Origin: Sphingobium sp. WTD-1
Lineage (GTDB): Bacteria > Pseudomonadota > Alphaproteobacteria > Sphingomonadales > Sphingomonadaceae
Direction of reading: 5' to 3'
Assembly (NCBI RefSeq): GCF_030128825.1
Contig: NZ_CP119127.1
Location: forward strand, 2,108,001-2,172,000
Length of the DNA: 64,000 bases
Below the pieces are notes generated by a model. The model was not told the DNA's origin. It saw only the letters and a program-made list of their open reading frames with translations, and did no database searches. A program made the position numbers and the translations under genes. Of this stretch, positions 16,023 through 24,997 are shown piece by piece; the first letter of the stretch is position 1, and every line of letters begins with the position of its first letter.

Positions 16023-16760
16023 ATGTATATGAATAAGGTCGCTGCAGGCTCGGATGTCCTCACCTATGGACGGGCAGGGCTTGCCAATTCCCCCGAACAG
16101 CTGGCGCGCCGCTACATGCCGCTGGTGCGCAAGATCGCCTGGCATGTCCATGGCCGCGTCTCCAGCGCGATCGAGGTGGAGGATCTGCTGCAGATCGGCA
16201 TGGTTGCGCTGGTGGAATCTGCCAACGGCTTCGAGGATCGCGGCCTGGGCTTCGCCTCCTATGCGCAGCTGCGCGTGCGTGGCGCGATGATCGATCATCT
16301 GCGGCGCCATTCGACCCTATGCCGCTCCGCCATGGCGACCCGCAAGAAGCTGGCCGCCACGCGTGCGAAGCTGGAACAGAAGCTAGGCCGGACGCCGCTG
16401 GAAGCGGAAATGGCCGCTGAACTGGGCATGGACGCCGCCGACTATCGCGAGGCGGCCGATGGCGCCGAGATGGTCCAGCACACCAGCATGGATGAGGTCT
16501 ATTCCGACCAGTCCATGTGGTTCGCCGATGTCGAGGATCGTGCCGACGACATCATGGAGCGCGAATCGCTCAAGGGCGCGCTCGCCAAATGCATCGGCGA
16601 ATTGCCCGAGCGCGAGGCGCTGGTGCTGCAACTTTATTTCGTCGAGGAACTCAACCTGGAGGAAATCGGCCAGACGCTGGACATTGGTGCTGCGCGCGTC
16701 TGCCAGATCAAGAAGTCGGCGCTCGACAAGCTGCGCGGCAAGCTCAGCGACTGGAACTGA
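16023..16760 (+). CDS. fliA: Flagellar sigma factor FliA (sigma-28)
   Basis: FliA directs RNA polymerase to late flagellar promoters. The 245-residue protein has the sigma region 2 block (RRYMPLVRKIAWHVHGRVSS, then EDLLQIGMVALVESA, YAQLRVRGAMIDHLR), region 3 (KLGRTPLEAEMAAELGM) and region 4 (LPEREALVLQLYFVEELNLE then EIGQTLDIGAARVCQIKKSA). Region 1 is missing as in all FliA. Its cognate promoters can be picked out in this window, and flgM at 12313 encodes its antagonist. Placement behind a sigma-54 promoter sets the middle-to-late step. Confidence 0.96.
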   Translation: MYMNKVAAGSDVLTYGRAGLANSPEQLARRYMPLVRKIAWHVHGRVSSAIEVEDLLQIGMVALVESANGFEDRGLGFASYAQLRVRGAMIDHLRRHSTLCRSAMATRKKLAATRAKLEQKLGRTPLEAEMAAELGMDAADYREAADGAEMVQHTSMDEVYSDQSMWFADVEDRADDIMERESLKGALAKCIGELPEREALVLQLYFVEELNLEEIGQTLDIGAARVCQIKKSALDKLRGKLSDWN

Positions 16761-16776
16761 CCGACCCGCGCGCCCG

Positions 16777-18663
16777 TCAACCGTCGTTGGCGGGGCGCGA
16801 TACCGATGCCTTGCGACCCGGAACCGGCCAGCGGAAACGCAGCGGCCGGTAATTCTGTGTCCGCCACCAGGGTTCGGGCACCTGGAACAGGCCGCTATTT
16901 TCCGCCCGCTGACCCAGATCTTTGCGCGCGGTCAGGGCGGCCAGGATGGGGGCGGCGAACAGGCCGGCCAGCACCGGGCTCATCCAGCCGATCGCATTGG
17001 CGCGCACCGCCAGCACGGCCAGGCCGACGCCCAGTAAGATATGCCATTTGAACAGCCATATCGCGCCCAGGATCGCCATGCCGTCGCGGTCACGGGTCTG
17101 GCCGTTCCAGCTCGCCTTGCGGCCCATCAGGATGGAAAACAGGTTGATCGTCTGGGTCAGCATCGCGACCGGTGCCATCAGGATCGACAGGAGGATGTCG
17201 GCGATCACGCCGCGCGTCATCCGCACTGCGCCGCCAAAGCCGATCCGCCGCGACGGGTCGGCCATGGCCCAGCCGATCGCCAATATCTTGGGACCGAACA
17301 GCAGCACCGCAGTCACCGTCAGCAGCGTGCTGGACGGCAGCACGGCGGCCGGCGGCCAGACGCCGGTGGCGACGCCGCCCAGCACCACCAGCATCATCGC
17401 CAGCCATAGCGGCGAGGTGCAATAGGCCGACGCGCCGACGAACAGCTGGAACCGGCTGACCGGGTGCAGCCCCTTGATCTTCGCCAGCAGCGGGACATGC
17501 TGGATATTGCCCTGGCACCAGCGACGGTCGCGCGTGAACAGGTCGGGCATGGCCGGCGGAAATTCTTCGAAACTGTCGTCGGCGGTGACCATGTGGACGT
17601 CCCAGCCGCGCCGGCGCAGCAGCGCCGCTTCCAGCATGTCATGGCTCAATATATGGCCGCCAAAGGGTGCCCGGCCCGGCAGTTCGGGCAGGCCGCAGCT
17701 TTCGGCGAAGGCGCGTACCCGGACGATCGCATTATGGCCCCAGAACATGCCTTCGGACCCGGCCCACCAGATCATGCCGGCGGCCGAGATCGGCCCGAAC
17801 AGGCGGCTGGCAAATTGCTGCCAGCGGGCGAACAACGTGGCTGCGCCCATCACCGTCGGCACGGTCTGAATCAGGCCCAGATGCGGGTGACGCTCCATGT
17901 CGACCGACAGGCGTGCCATGGTCTGGCCGCTCATCACGCTGTCGGCATCCAGCACGATCATATGGTCATATGCACCGCCGAACCGGGTCACCCACTCCTC
18001 GATATTGCCCGGCTTGCGGCCGATATTGCGGGCGCGGCGGCGATAATGGACCGGGCGTGAGAAGGCCTTGCGCATTTCCAGATAGGCCTTGCGCTCGGTC
18101 TCGCCATTTTCCGGGTTGGAATCCGACAGGATGAAGAATTCGAAGCGCTCGCCGCCCATGACCTGCGACAGCGATCGTTCCATGATCGACAGGCGGCCGA
18201 GCACGCCCAGGAAATCCTCGTTGCAGACCGGCAGCAGGATGGCGGTGCGCGCCTTGAGCGGTGTGCGGTCGCGCGGGATATAGGGGCGCACGCCCTTGCC
18301 CTTGCCGACCGTCAGCAGCAGGAAGCCGATCGCGGCGGTGGCAAAGCCGAAGGCGATCCAGGCGAAGAGGGGGATGAACAGGGCGAGATAGACGCCCTCC
18401 CAGAAGGAAATGCCGTCCAGGCCGATCGACCGGCGCATCTCGTGCGCGGCAAGCGCGGCGGGCAGCAGTGCCAGCAGCACGACCAGCAGCCGGCGGGCCC
18501 ACAGGTCGATGTTCAAGGGGCGATGGATCCGACCCGGCGCGGTCGCGAAATCCTGCACCGGCATGGCAAGCGGCGCCTCTGCCGGCACGCTTTCGAACGC
18601 CCGGACAAGGGCTTGCGACCCCGTGGCCCCATCGGCCACGTTCGTGCCTCCTGTCGATGTCAT
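16777..18663 (-). CDS. opgH: Periplasmic glucan glucosyltransferase OpgH (MdoH)
   Basis: OpgH is the inner-membrane glucosyltransferase that polymerises the glucose backbone of osmoregulated periplasmic glucans from UDP-glucose. The 628 residues hold two N-terminal membrane helices, a GT2 domain with AILLPVCNED, MIVLDADSV (metal-binding DAD) and DRRWCQGN (the QxxRW-like product-site motif), then several C-terminal membrane segments. It is shorter than the enterobacterial protein (about 850), losing terminal extensions. It follows opgG by 60 bases. The pair interrupts the flagellar cluster between fliA and fliC. Confidence 0.9.
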   Translation of the reverse strand: MTSTGGTNVADGATGSQALVRAFESVPAEAPLAMPVQDFATAPGRIHRPLNIDLWARRLLVVLLALLPAALAAHEMRRSIGLDGISFWEGVYLALFIPLFAWIAFGFATAAIGFLLLTVGKGKGVRPYIPRDRTPLKARTAILLPVCNEDFLGVLGRLSIMERSLSQVMGGERFEFFILSDSNPENGETERKAYLEMRKAFSRPVHYRRRARNIGRKPGNIEEWVTRFGGAYDHMIVLDADSVMSGQTMARLSVDMERHPHLGLIQTVPTVMGAATLFARWQQFASRLFGPISAAGMIWWAGSEGMFWGHNAIVRVRAFAESCGLPELPGRAPFGGHILSHDMLEAALLRRRGWDVHMVTADDSFEEFPPAMPDLFTRDRRWCQGNIQHVPLLAKIKGLHPVSRFQLFVGASAYCTSPLWLAMMLVVLGGVATGVWPPAAVLPSSTLLTVTAVLLFGPKILAIGWAMADPSRRIGFGGAVRMTRGVIADILLSILMAPVAMLTQTINLFSILMGRKASWNGQTRDRDGMAILGAIWLFKWHILLGVGLAVLAVRANAIGWMSPVLAGLFAAPILAALTARKDLGQRAENSGLFQVPEPWWRTQNYRPLRFRWPVPGRKASVSRPANDG

Positions 18664-18723
18664 GTCAGACCCATTCCTGGTTAACCCGAGCGCTAGAACT
18701 TTTCGCCAGAGCCGTGGTTCCCT

Positions 18724-20211
18724 TCATGCGCCTATCGGATAATGCACATATTCACTGAACGCGCGATTGCCAGAGCGAAGTTGGACCCGGATATCCGCCG
18801 CCTTGTCGCCCGATTTGCGGATGTCGATCGCCACGCGATACAATCCCGCCTGGCCCAGCACCGGATATCCGCCCTTCTTGACGATGGTGCCATTGCCGAT
18901 GTCGGTCCACAGTTCGGGCTTCGCGTCGGCGGGCAGGCCGGCAAAGTCGATCACCAGCCGTTCGACCCCGGCTTCGTCACCACGGCCGCGCCAGACCGCC
19001 TGCACGATCGCCAGATTGTTGCCGGCCGGCGCCCGGTCCGCCGTCCAGTCCAGCCGATAGGCGGCGTCGATCCGGCTGCCGGGACGTGCGGCCTTGGCCG
19101 GTGTCCAATAGGCGCAGACATTGTCGGTATATTCGCTGTCGGTCGGGAAGGTGTAGAGCCGCACCTGTCCCGCGCCCAGCGGCGCAGACGGCGTCGCCCA
19201 TAGCGAGGGGCGACGGTCATAATAGACGCCGTCATCCTGATAATGGTCGAAACTGCGGTCGCGCTGCAACAGGCCAAAGCCCTTGGGGCTGGTCTCGGCA
19301 AAGCCATCGACGCGCGGGACGGACGGGTTCACCAACGGACGGGCCTGCGCGCTGCCATCGGCACTGGCAATGGAGAGCAGGTCGGAATCATGGATTTCCG
19401 GGCGCCAGTCGGTGCCCTTGGTCCGGTGCGCCTCGTCATACCAGAACATGCTGGTCATCGCCATCAGGCCCAGTTCGGGGATCGGCCGGCGCGGGAAGAG
19501 GGCGGCGGTCACGTCCTGTGTCACCCCCTTGGAGCCAAGCCGGTTGACGAAACGGAAGGCGCCGGTGATCGACGCCCCGTCGAGCAGGGCATAGACGGTG
19601 ACGCTGCTGTCGCCGGTCCGCTCCAGCCAGAAATGGGTGAAGCGGGGAAATTCCTCCTTGCCCGGAATGCTGGTGTTGATCGCGATCGCGCGGGCGGACA
19701 GGCCGAACTGCTTGGTCGGGCCGGGCGCGCGGAAATAGCTGGCACCCAGGAAGGACAGCCAGTCGCCGTCGCGCTTGGCATTCATGATGCGGAAGCCGGC
19801 ATAGCCCGCGTCCGGGCCAAGGTCCGCGACGGCATTGCCGTCCGGCGTCTCGAACATGGCAGGATCATAACGCAGCGGCGTCGCCACGCCCTTGTCCACC
19901 AGCGCGATCTGCACCGGCTGCTGGGCCGTGCCGCTCAGCGGGAATAGGCGGAGGCCGGTGTCGCCGGGCAGGTCGCCCCAGATCGTCTTCTCGTCGCGGA
20001 ACCGGGCCTGGTGCATCTGGTCATAGCCGACCTTGGCGGCGACCGGATTGGGCGGGGTTTCGGCAAAGGGCGCGCGCGCCAGCTTCTGTGCCATGGCGAT
20101 GATGCCATCCCAGGAGAAACGGTCGTTTCTGGCTTGGGAAAGGGCAGGGCGGGGGAGCAGCAGCGCTGCGCCCGAAGCAGCGATCAAGGCGCGCCGGTCG
20201 ATCATGGTCAT
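18724..20211 (-). CDS. opgG: Periplasmic glucan biosynthesis protein OpgG/OpgD (MdoG)
   Basis: A periplasmic protein needed for osmoregulated glucan synthesis, thought to shape or branch the backbone made by OpgH. I choose the ATG at 20211 because it yields a twin-arginine-like signal (MTMIDRRALIAASGAALLLP, cut near ALSQA). The body has the family pattern FSWDGIIAMAQKLARAPFAE, then LRLFPLSGTAQQPVQIALVD and the aromatic block MTSMFWYDEAHRTKGTDWRP. About 495 residues is normal. OpgG and OpgD are hard to separate by eye; the Tat-like signal would favour OpgD. Confidence 0.88.
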   Translation of the reverse strand: MTMIDRRALIAASGAALLLPRPALSQARNDRFSWDGIIAMAQKLARAPFAETPPNPVAAKVGYDQMHQARFRDEKTIWGDLPGDTGLRLFPLSGTAQQPVQIALVDKGVATPLRYDPAMFETPDGNAVADLGPDAGYAGFRIMNAKRDGDWLSFLGASYFRAPGPTKQFGLSARAIAINTSIPGKEEFPRFTHFWLERTGDSSVTVYALLDGASITGAFRFVNRLGSKGVTQDVTAALFPRRPIPELGLMAMTSMFWYDEAHRTKGTDWRPEIHDSDLLSIASADGSAQARPLVNPSVPRVDGFAETSPKGFGLLQRDRSFDHYQDDGVYYDRRPSLWATPSAPLGAGQVRLYTFPTDSEYTDNVCAYWTPAKAARPGSRIDAAYRLDWTADRAPAGNNLAIVQAVWRGRGDEAGVERLVIDFAGLPADAKPELWTDIGNGTIVKKGGYPVLGQAGLYRVAIDIRKSGDKAADIRVQLRSGNRAFSEYVHYPIGA

Positions 20212-20424
20212 GCGTCCATCATGGGTGCTGATCGCGCCATTGCAAGATGTGCCTGTAATCAAACGCGATGAAGCCCCCGCCCGGGGGGACGGAGGCTTCG
20301 AATTTGGCCGTTTGATCGAAGGTGTTACCCCCGGCACGGTGGGGACTGTTGATGTGCCGGGGGTGACATGGCGGGTTGCCGGTGACCAATACCTCAACCC
20401 GTCATTTTCGGTGTCCGATCCGGA
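20212..20424. other. Gap between opgG and fliC with strong hairpins
   Basis: This 213-base gap holds no gene. It carries a perfect 11-base inverted repeat, ACCCCCGGCAC (20327-20337) and GTGCCGGGGGT (20354-20364), and a second GC-rich hairpin GAAGCC/GGCTTC around 20269-20298. Both lie downstream of fliC and could end or stabilise its transcript, but neither is followed by a run of T on the minus strand. Confidence 0.5.
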
Positions 20425-21285
20425 TTACTGGATCAGCTTCATGACGTTCTGCTGGCTCTGGTTGGCCTGGGCCAGCATCGCGGTCGATGCCTGGCTCAGG
20501 ATCTGGGCCTTGGCGAGCGCAGTGGTTTCGGTCGAGAAATCGGCGTCTTCGATGCGGCTCTTGGCGTCGGTCAGGTTGGTGACGTTCGCGGTCAGCGTGT
20601 TGACGGTCGATTCCAGGCGGTTCTGCACCGCACCGAGATTGGCGCGCGAGGTGTCGATCGCCTTCAGAGCGGAGTCGTAGAGGTCGAGCGCTGCGCCGAC
20701 ATCGAAACCGGCATCCGTGACGTCGAGAGCGGTCGTGGTCGCACCGCCGGTCACCGCTGCGGCGACATCCGCGTCACCCTGCACGTCGCCCAGGTCGATT
20801 TCGATCGCGTCGCTGGAGTTGGCGCCAGCCTGGATGTTGATCTTGCCGTCAGCGGCGGGGCCGGCCGAACCGTCGAACAGCTTGATGCCGTTGAAGCTGG
20901 TGTCCGACAGAACCTTGCCGATCTGGGTGGCGAGCTGGTCGATTTCCGACTTGATGTTGCCCTTGGCGGTGTCGTCGTTGGTGTCGTTGCCGGCCTGGAC
21001 GGTCAGTTCACGCATGCGCTGCAGCATGTTGGTGACTTCGCCCAGTGCGCCTTCTGCGGTCTGCGCCAGGCTGATGCCGTCATTGGCGTTGCGGATGCCC
21101 TGGGTCATGCCCTTGATCTGCGAGGTCATCGACGAAGCGATGGCGAGGCCGGCGGCGTCGTCCTTGGCCGAGTTGATGCGCTTGCCGGTCGACAGGCGCT
21201 CCATGGCGGTGGACAGGGCCTTGCTGGCGGAGGTCGAAGCATTGGTGGCCCGCAGCGCCGACGAGTTGGTTCCGATAACAGTCAT
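20425..21285 (-). CDS. fliC: Flagellin FliC
   Basis: The filament subunit. The 286-residue protein has the conserved N-terminal D0/D1 helices ([20 protein letters not shown], then [20 protein letters not shown]) and the C-terminal counterpart ([20 protein letters not shown] and [13 protein letters not shown]). The central region is short, so the filament lacks large surface domains. Only one flagellin gene is in the window. It is preceded by a sigma-28-type promoter with a good match in both boxes. FliS (37950) is its chaperone. Confidence 0.97.
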   Translation of the reverse strand: MTVIGTNSSALRATNASTSASKALSTAMERLSTGKRINSAKDDAAGLAIASSMTSQIKGMTQGIRNANDGISLAQTAEGALGEVTNMLQRMRELTVQAGNDTNDDTAKGNIKSEIDQLATQIGKVLSDTSFNGIKLFDGSAGPAADGKINIQAGANSSDAIEIDLGDVQGDADVAAAVTGGATTTALDVTDAGFDVGAALDLYDSALKAIDTSRANLGAVQNRLESTVNTLTANVTNLTDAKSRIEDADFSTETTALAKAQILSQASTAMLAQANQSQQNVMKLIQ

Positions 21286-21344
21286 GATATTCCCTTTCCG
21301 TTCATCAGGTCGCTGTCATCTGACGCTTGCGGCCTCGAAAGGGG

Positions 21345-21371
21345 ATAACGGCGGGCTGCGAAAAGCTTTTA
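21345..21371 (-). promoter_or_regulatory. Sigma-28-type promoter of fliC
   Basis: On the minus strand TAAA (21371-21368), 15 bases and GCCGTTAT (21352-21345), six of eight matches to the enterobacterial GCCGATAA. It lies 60 bases before the fliC ATG. Confidence 0.8.
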
Positions 21372-21471
21372 GGGGGTGATGCGATTTTTCTGGAAAAAGA
21401 CTGAAAAACAGCTCTCTACGCGGGCGCGTATATATAGAGTGCGATTTTTCCGATGCCGGAGCGGAAAAAAA

Positions 21472-21517
21472 TTGCCGGTCACCGGCAAGTTAATGGCGGC
21501 GTTAACCATCTAATAAC
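21472..21517. promoter_or_regulatory. Dyad TTGCCGG-TCA-CCGGCAA and CtrA-like boxes
   Basis: The 312-base gap between fliC and the activator gene contains a perfect 7-base dyad (21472-21478 and 21482-21488) with the same core as the elements before flgB. Next to it is TTAA-N8-TTAACCATCTAATAACC (21490-21518). TTAACCAT is the known half-site of the alphaproteobacterial cell-cycle regulator CtrA, whose full site is TTAA-N7-TTAA; the second half here is ATAA. Autoregulation by the activator and control by CtrA are inferences. No clear sigma-70 or sigma-54 site was found for the plus-strand operon. Confidence 0.45.
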
Positions 21518-21597
21518 CACGCTGGCGTAAATTTAAGTCATCGAAGGGGGTAGGGGCGTGCGGGGGCACAAACCTGCCAAGACACTGGGGACAGTTC

Positions 21598-22875
21598 ATG
21601 TCATCGCTTGACGTGAGCCGTGGGGTCTGCGCGCTCGTTCCGGGCTTGCAGCACTGGCTCGAAAATGCCTTGTACACGGTGCGGATCGTGGATGCGCAGA
21701 GCCCGCGTGAGCGGGATAGCCGCCGCGTCCTGCTCGCGACCGAGATCGGCCATGCCACCCACCGCGATATCCTCATCAGCCTGATCGACGGCAAGCCGTC
21801 GCTGGTGCCGGTGGCCAATGGCCTGCCCGCCCGCGTCGCCTTTGGCCTCGAAGACATGGGCTTTGCCTTCGCGCTGATCGCCGAGCTGGCCCGCCCGGCT
21901 TCGGTCCCGGCGGTTGGCGATGCCGCCAGCGCCCGCCTGATGACGCTGGCCGGTCGGGTGGCCCGCAGCGATGCCACCGTCCTGATCCAGGGCGATACCG
22001 GCACCGGCAAGGAAGGCATGGCGCGCTTCCTTCATACCCAGTCCGGCCGGGTCACCCATGACTTCATCGCCGTCAACTGCGCCGCGCTGCCCGAAACCAT
22101 GATGGAAGCCATGCTGTTCGGCCACAAGAAGGGCAGCTTCACCGGCGCATCCAATGCCTCGGACGGCCTGTTCCTGGCCGCTGACGGCGGCACCCTGTTC
22201 CTCGACGAAATCGCCGAGCTGCCCCTCGCGCTCCAGGCCAAGCTGCTGCGTGCCCTCCAGGAAGGCGAAGTGCTGCCGGTCGGCGCCACCCATCCGGTGC
22301 CGGTCAATGTCCGCATCGTCGCCGCCTGCAACCGCAACCTGGCCGATGAAGTCGCCGCCGGCCGCTTCCGCGAAGACCTTTATTGGCGCCTCAATGTCAT
22401 GGCGCTGGAACTGCGCCCGCTGGCCGAACGTCCCGGCGACATCGCCGCGATCGCCGCCGCTATGCTGCTGCGCCACCAGGATGCCGGCAAGGACGGCTTT
22501 GTCTGGCCGACTGCCGCCGCGCTCGACAAGCTGGCCGCGCATCGCTGGCAGGGCAATGCCCGCGAGCTGGGCAATGTGCTGCAGCGCGCCTTGGTGCTGC
22601 GCGATGGCGAGCGTATCGAGGCCGACGACCTGCACATCGCCGGCGCGCCGCAGCCGCTGCGTATCGTTTCGGCCGCGCCGGTCGCCGCAGTCGCTGCCGC
22701 GCCGGCCGAACCGATCCGCCTGCGCGACGTCGCCCATCATTCCAAGCTGGAAGCGATCCGCACCGCCCTGCGCGAGACCGACGGCCATCGCGCCGCCGCC
22801 GCCCGCAAGCTGGGCATTTCCGAACGCACGCTGCGCTATCGGCTCGCCGAGATGCGCGAGCTGGCTGCGGCTTAA
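21598..22875 (+). CDS. Sigma-54-dependent flagellar activator (FlbD/FleQ type)
   Basis: A 425-residue enhancer-binding activator that should open the sigma-54 promoters of flgB, flgG, flgA and the flhA operon. The AAA+ domain shows Walker A GDTGTGKE (about 132-139), the sigma-54 contact loop GSFTGA (179-184, where GAFTGA is usual) and Walker B GGTLFLDEI. A Fis-type helix-turn-helix closes the protein (HRAAAARKLGISERTLRYRL). The first 100 residues occupy the place of a receiver domain, but I see no phosphorylation-site pattern, as in several flagellar activators. It heads the fliE-flhB operon. Confidence 0.9.
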   Translation: MSSLDVSRGVCALVPGLQHWLENALYTVRIVDAQSPRERDSRRVLLATEIGHATHRDILISLIDGKPSLVPVANGLPARVAFGLEDMGFAFALIAELARPASVPAVGDAASARLMTLAGRVARSDATVLIQGDTGTGKEGMARFLHTQSGRVTHDFIAVNCAALPETMMEAMLFGHKKGSFTGASNASDGLFLAADGGTLFLDEIAELPLALQAKLLRALQEGEVLPVGATHPVPVNVRIVAACNRNLADEVAAGRFREDLYWRLNVMALELRPLAERPGDIAAIAAAMLLRHQDAGKDGFVWPTAAALDKLAAHRWQGNARELGNVLQRALVLRDGERIEADDLHIAGAPQPLRIVSAAPVAAVAAAPAEPIRLRDVAHHSKLEAIRTALRETDGHRAAAARKLGISERTLRYRLAEMRELAAA

Positions 22876-22888
22876 GGAGGGTTAGGGC

Positions 22889-23248
22889 ATGACCGGTATC
22901 TCTCCCACCGACAGCGTGATGGCGATGCGCAATGCCATCCTGCAGAAGAACGCCGCGCTGCGCGACGTCGCCTCGACCGGCAATGTCGGTTCGGCTGGCG
23001 GCGCTGGCGCAACGCAGGGCACCGCGCCCGGCGGCTTCACCGATGCGCTCAACAACGCGCTCCAGCAGGTCAACGGCCTGCAGACCCAGGCCGGCGATGC
23101 CGCCTCGGCGTTCGAGCGGGGCGAAACCACCGATATCGCTGCGGTCATGCTGGCCAAGCAGCAGGCATCGGTCAGCTTCGAGGCGACCCTTCAGGTCCGC
23201 AACAAACTCCTGTCCGCCTACAAGGACATCATGAGCATGCCGGTCTAA
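22889..23248 (+). CDS. fliE: Flagellar MS ring-rod junction protein FliE
   Basis: FliE links the MS ring to the rod and is the first protein exported. The 119-residue sequence contains the family C-terminal block: FTDALNNALQQVNGLQTQAG, then DAASAFERGETTDIAAVMLA and VRNKLLSAYKDIMSMPV. Length is normal. It follows the activator gene by 13 bases and precedes fliF by three. Confidence 0.92.
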   Translation: MTGISPTDSVMAMRNAILQKNAALRDVASTGNVGSAGGAGATQGTAPGGFTDALNNALQQVNGLQTQAGDAASAFERGETTDIAAVMLAKQQASVSFEATLQVRNKLLSAYKDIMSMPV

Positions 23249-23251
23249 CCC

Positions 23252-24997
23252 ATGAGCGAGAACGCACTCACCATCGACGGCGGCTCGGCCGCTGCCCCGG
23301 CCCTCCCGGCCGTCACCGGTGCCAGCTTCGGCAATGCCAAGGGCGTCGACGCGCTCAAGGCGCGCTTCGCCGGCTTCATCAAGCAGCCGGCCGTGGCCAA
23401 GAGCCTGCCGCTGCTCGGCCTGCTCGGCACCGTCGCGGTCGCCGGCGCGGCCTGGCTGGCCCTGCGCGAACCGCCGCAGCGCGACCTGTTTCGCGGCCTG
23501 CCCGATGGCGACAAGTCTGCCGTCGCCCAGGTGCTGGACCAGAATGGCATCAAGTACGACTTCGACAATGCCGGCGGCATGACCGTTGGCGAGGGCGATT
23601 ATTTCAAGGCGAAGATGATGCTCGCCGCCCAGGGCCTGCCCAAGAGCGCGCCCGACGGCAACAGCATGATCGACAGCCTGCCGATGGGGGCCAGCCGCGC
23701 CGTGGAGAATGAGAAGCTGCGCGGCGCCCGCGAGACCGATCTCGCCCGCACGATCGAGGCGATCGACAGCGTTGAGAGCGCCAAGGTCCATCTCGCGGTC
23801 GAAGCGCCCAGCGTCTTCCTGCGCGAACGCACCAAGCCCTCCGCCTCGGTGATGCTGCGCCTGTCGCAGGGCCGCACGCTCACCGACGCGCAGGTCAGCG
23901 CCATCGTCCATCTCGTCGCCTCGTCGATCCCGGAACTGAACCCGGAAGATATTTCGGTCGTCGACCAGAATGGCCGCCTGCTCAGCAATAATGACGGCAA
24001 TGCCGCCGACGATCGCCAGCTCGCCATCCAGACCCGGATCGAGGATCGCTATCGCCAGTCGGTCGTCGCGCTGCTGACCCCGATCCTGGGCGACGGCAAA
24101 TTTTCGGCCGAGGTTCATGCCGAACTGAACTTCGCCGAACGCCAGGCGACCCGCGAAAGCTTCCCCCAAGACGAGGCACGCCTGCGTGCCGAACAGGGCA
24201 GCTGGTCGTCGGACGAGCGGGGCCAGAAGGCTGGCGAGGCATCGGGCATTCCCGGCGCGCTCAGCAACCAGGCGCCGGTCAACCCGACCGTGACCCAGAC
24301 CAACCCGAACGGCCAGGCCGTGACGCAGGGCCAGACCGCGCAGCAGCAGCCGGCCACGCCGGGCCTGCCGCCGATGAAGACCGAGGAAACCTTCAACCGC
24401 AGCTTCGAGCTGGGCCGTGAAGTGTCGGTCACCAAGGATGCGGTCGGCACCGTCAAGCGTCTGTCGGTCGCCGTCGCGCTCGACACCGGCGCTGATGGCA
24501 AGCCGCGCTCTGCCCAGGAAATCGCCGCGCTGGAAGCGCTGGTGAAGGGCGCCGTCGGCTTTGACCAGGCCCGTGGCGACGTCGTCGCCCTGTCGGCCCG
24601 CAGCTTCGCCAAGGCCGAAGAGGTCAAGGCCCCCTGGTATGAGGCCGACTGGATGTCGCCGCTGATCCGCAATGTCTCGGCCCTGCTGGTCGCGCTGCTG
24701 GTGATCTTCGGCATCGGCCGCCCGCTGCTCAAGCGCCGCGCCGCCGCCCAGGAAGCGAAGGTCGTGGAGACCGCCGAAGCCGGGCAGCGCCTGGGGCGCG
24801 AAATCTCGGGCGAACTGACCAAGCAGGCGACCGAAAATCCTGATCCCAGCCGTCCGGTGACGCTCGACATGATCTCGTCCACCTATGACTATGCTCAGCG
24901 CGCCGACCTGATCCGCAATTTCGTCAAGCAGGACCCCGATCGCGCCGCCCTCGTGGTTCGCGACCTTCTGAAGGAAGGGAAGAAGGAAAATGCCTGA
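23252..24997 (+). CDS. fliF: Flagellar MS-ring protein FliF
   Basis: FliF builds the inner-membrane MS ring that houses the export gate. The 581 residues have two membrane helices (SLPLLGLLGTVAVAGAAWLA near residue 50 and LIRNVSALLVALLVIFGIGR near 470), the ring-building motifs in between (ESAKVHLAVEAPSVF; LIVHLVASSIPEL-like segment at about 215) and a cytoplasmic C-terminal tail that binds FliG (MISSTYDYAQRADLIRNFVK). It overlaps fliG by eight bases. Confidence 0.96.
   Translation: MSENALTIDGGSAAAPALPAVTGASFGNAKGVDALKARFAGFIKQPAVAKSLPLLGLLGTVAVAGAAWLALREPPQRDLFRGLPDGDKSAVAQVLDQNGIKYDFDNAGGMTVGEGDYFKAKMMLAAQGLPKSAPDGNSMIDSLPMGASRAVENEKLRGARETDLARTIEAIDSVESAKVHLAVEAPSVFLRERTKPSASVMLRLSQGRTLTDAQVSAIVHLVASSIPELNPEDISVVDQNGRLLSNNDGNAADDRQLAIQTRIEDRYRQSVVALLTPILGDGKFSAEVHAELNFAERQATRESFPQDEARLRAEQGSWSSDERGQKAGEASGIPGALSNQAPVNPTVTQTNPNGQAVTQGQTAQQQPATPGLPPMKTEETFNRSFELGREVSVTKDAVGTVKRLSVAVALDTGADGKPRSAQEIAALEALVKGAVGFDQARGDVVALSARSFAKAEEVKAPWYEADWMSPLIRNVSALLVALLVIFGIGRPLLKRRAAAQEAKVVETAEAGQRLGREISGELTKQATENPDPSRPVTLDMISSTYDYAQRADLIRNFVKQDPDRAALVVRDLLKEGKKENA

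Noticed and set aside
13083..16310. 1075-codon minus-strand frame opposite flhA and fliA
   Set aside because: Composition (HDRQG-rich) and lack of any motif show it is the antisense of the conserved transglycosylase, flhA and fliA genes.
21560..21585. Weak sigma-54-like sequence before the activator gene
   Set aside because: Only the GG/GC spacing fits; the flanking bases do not match TGGCAC and TTGC.
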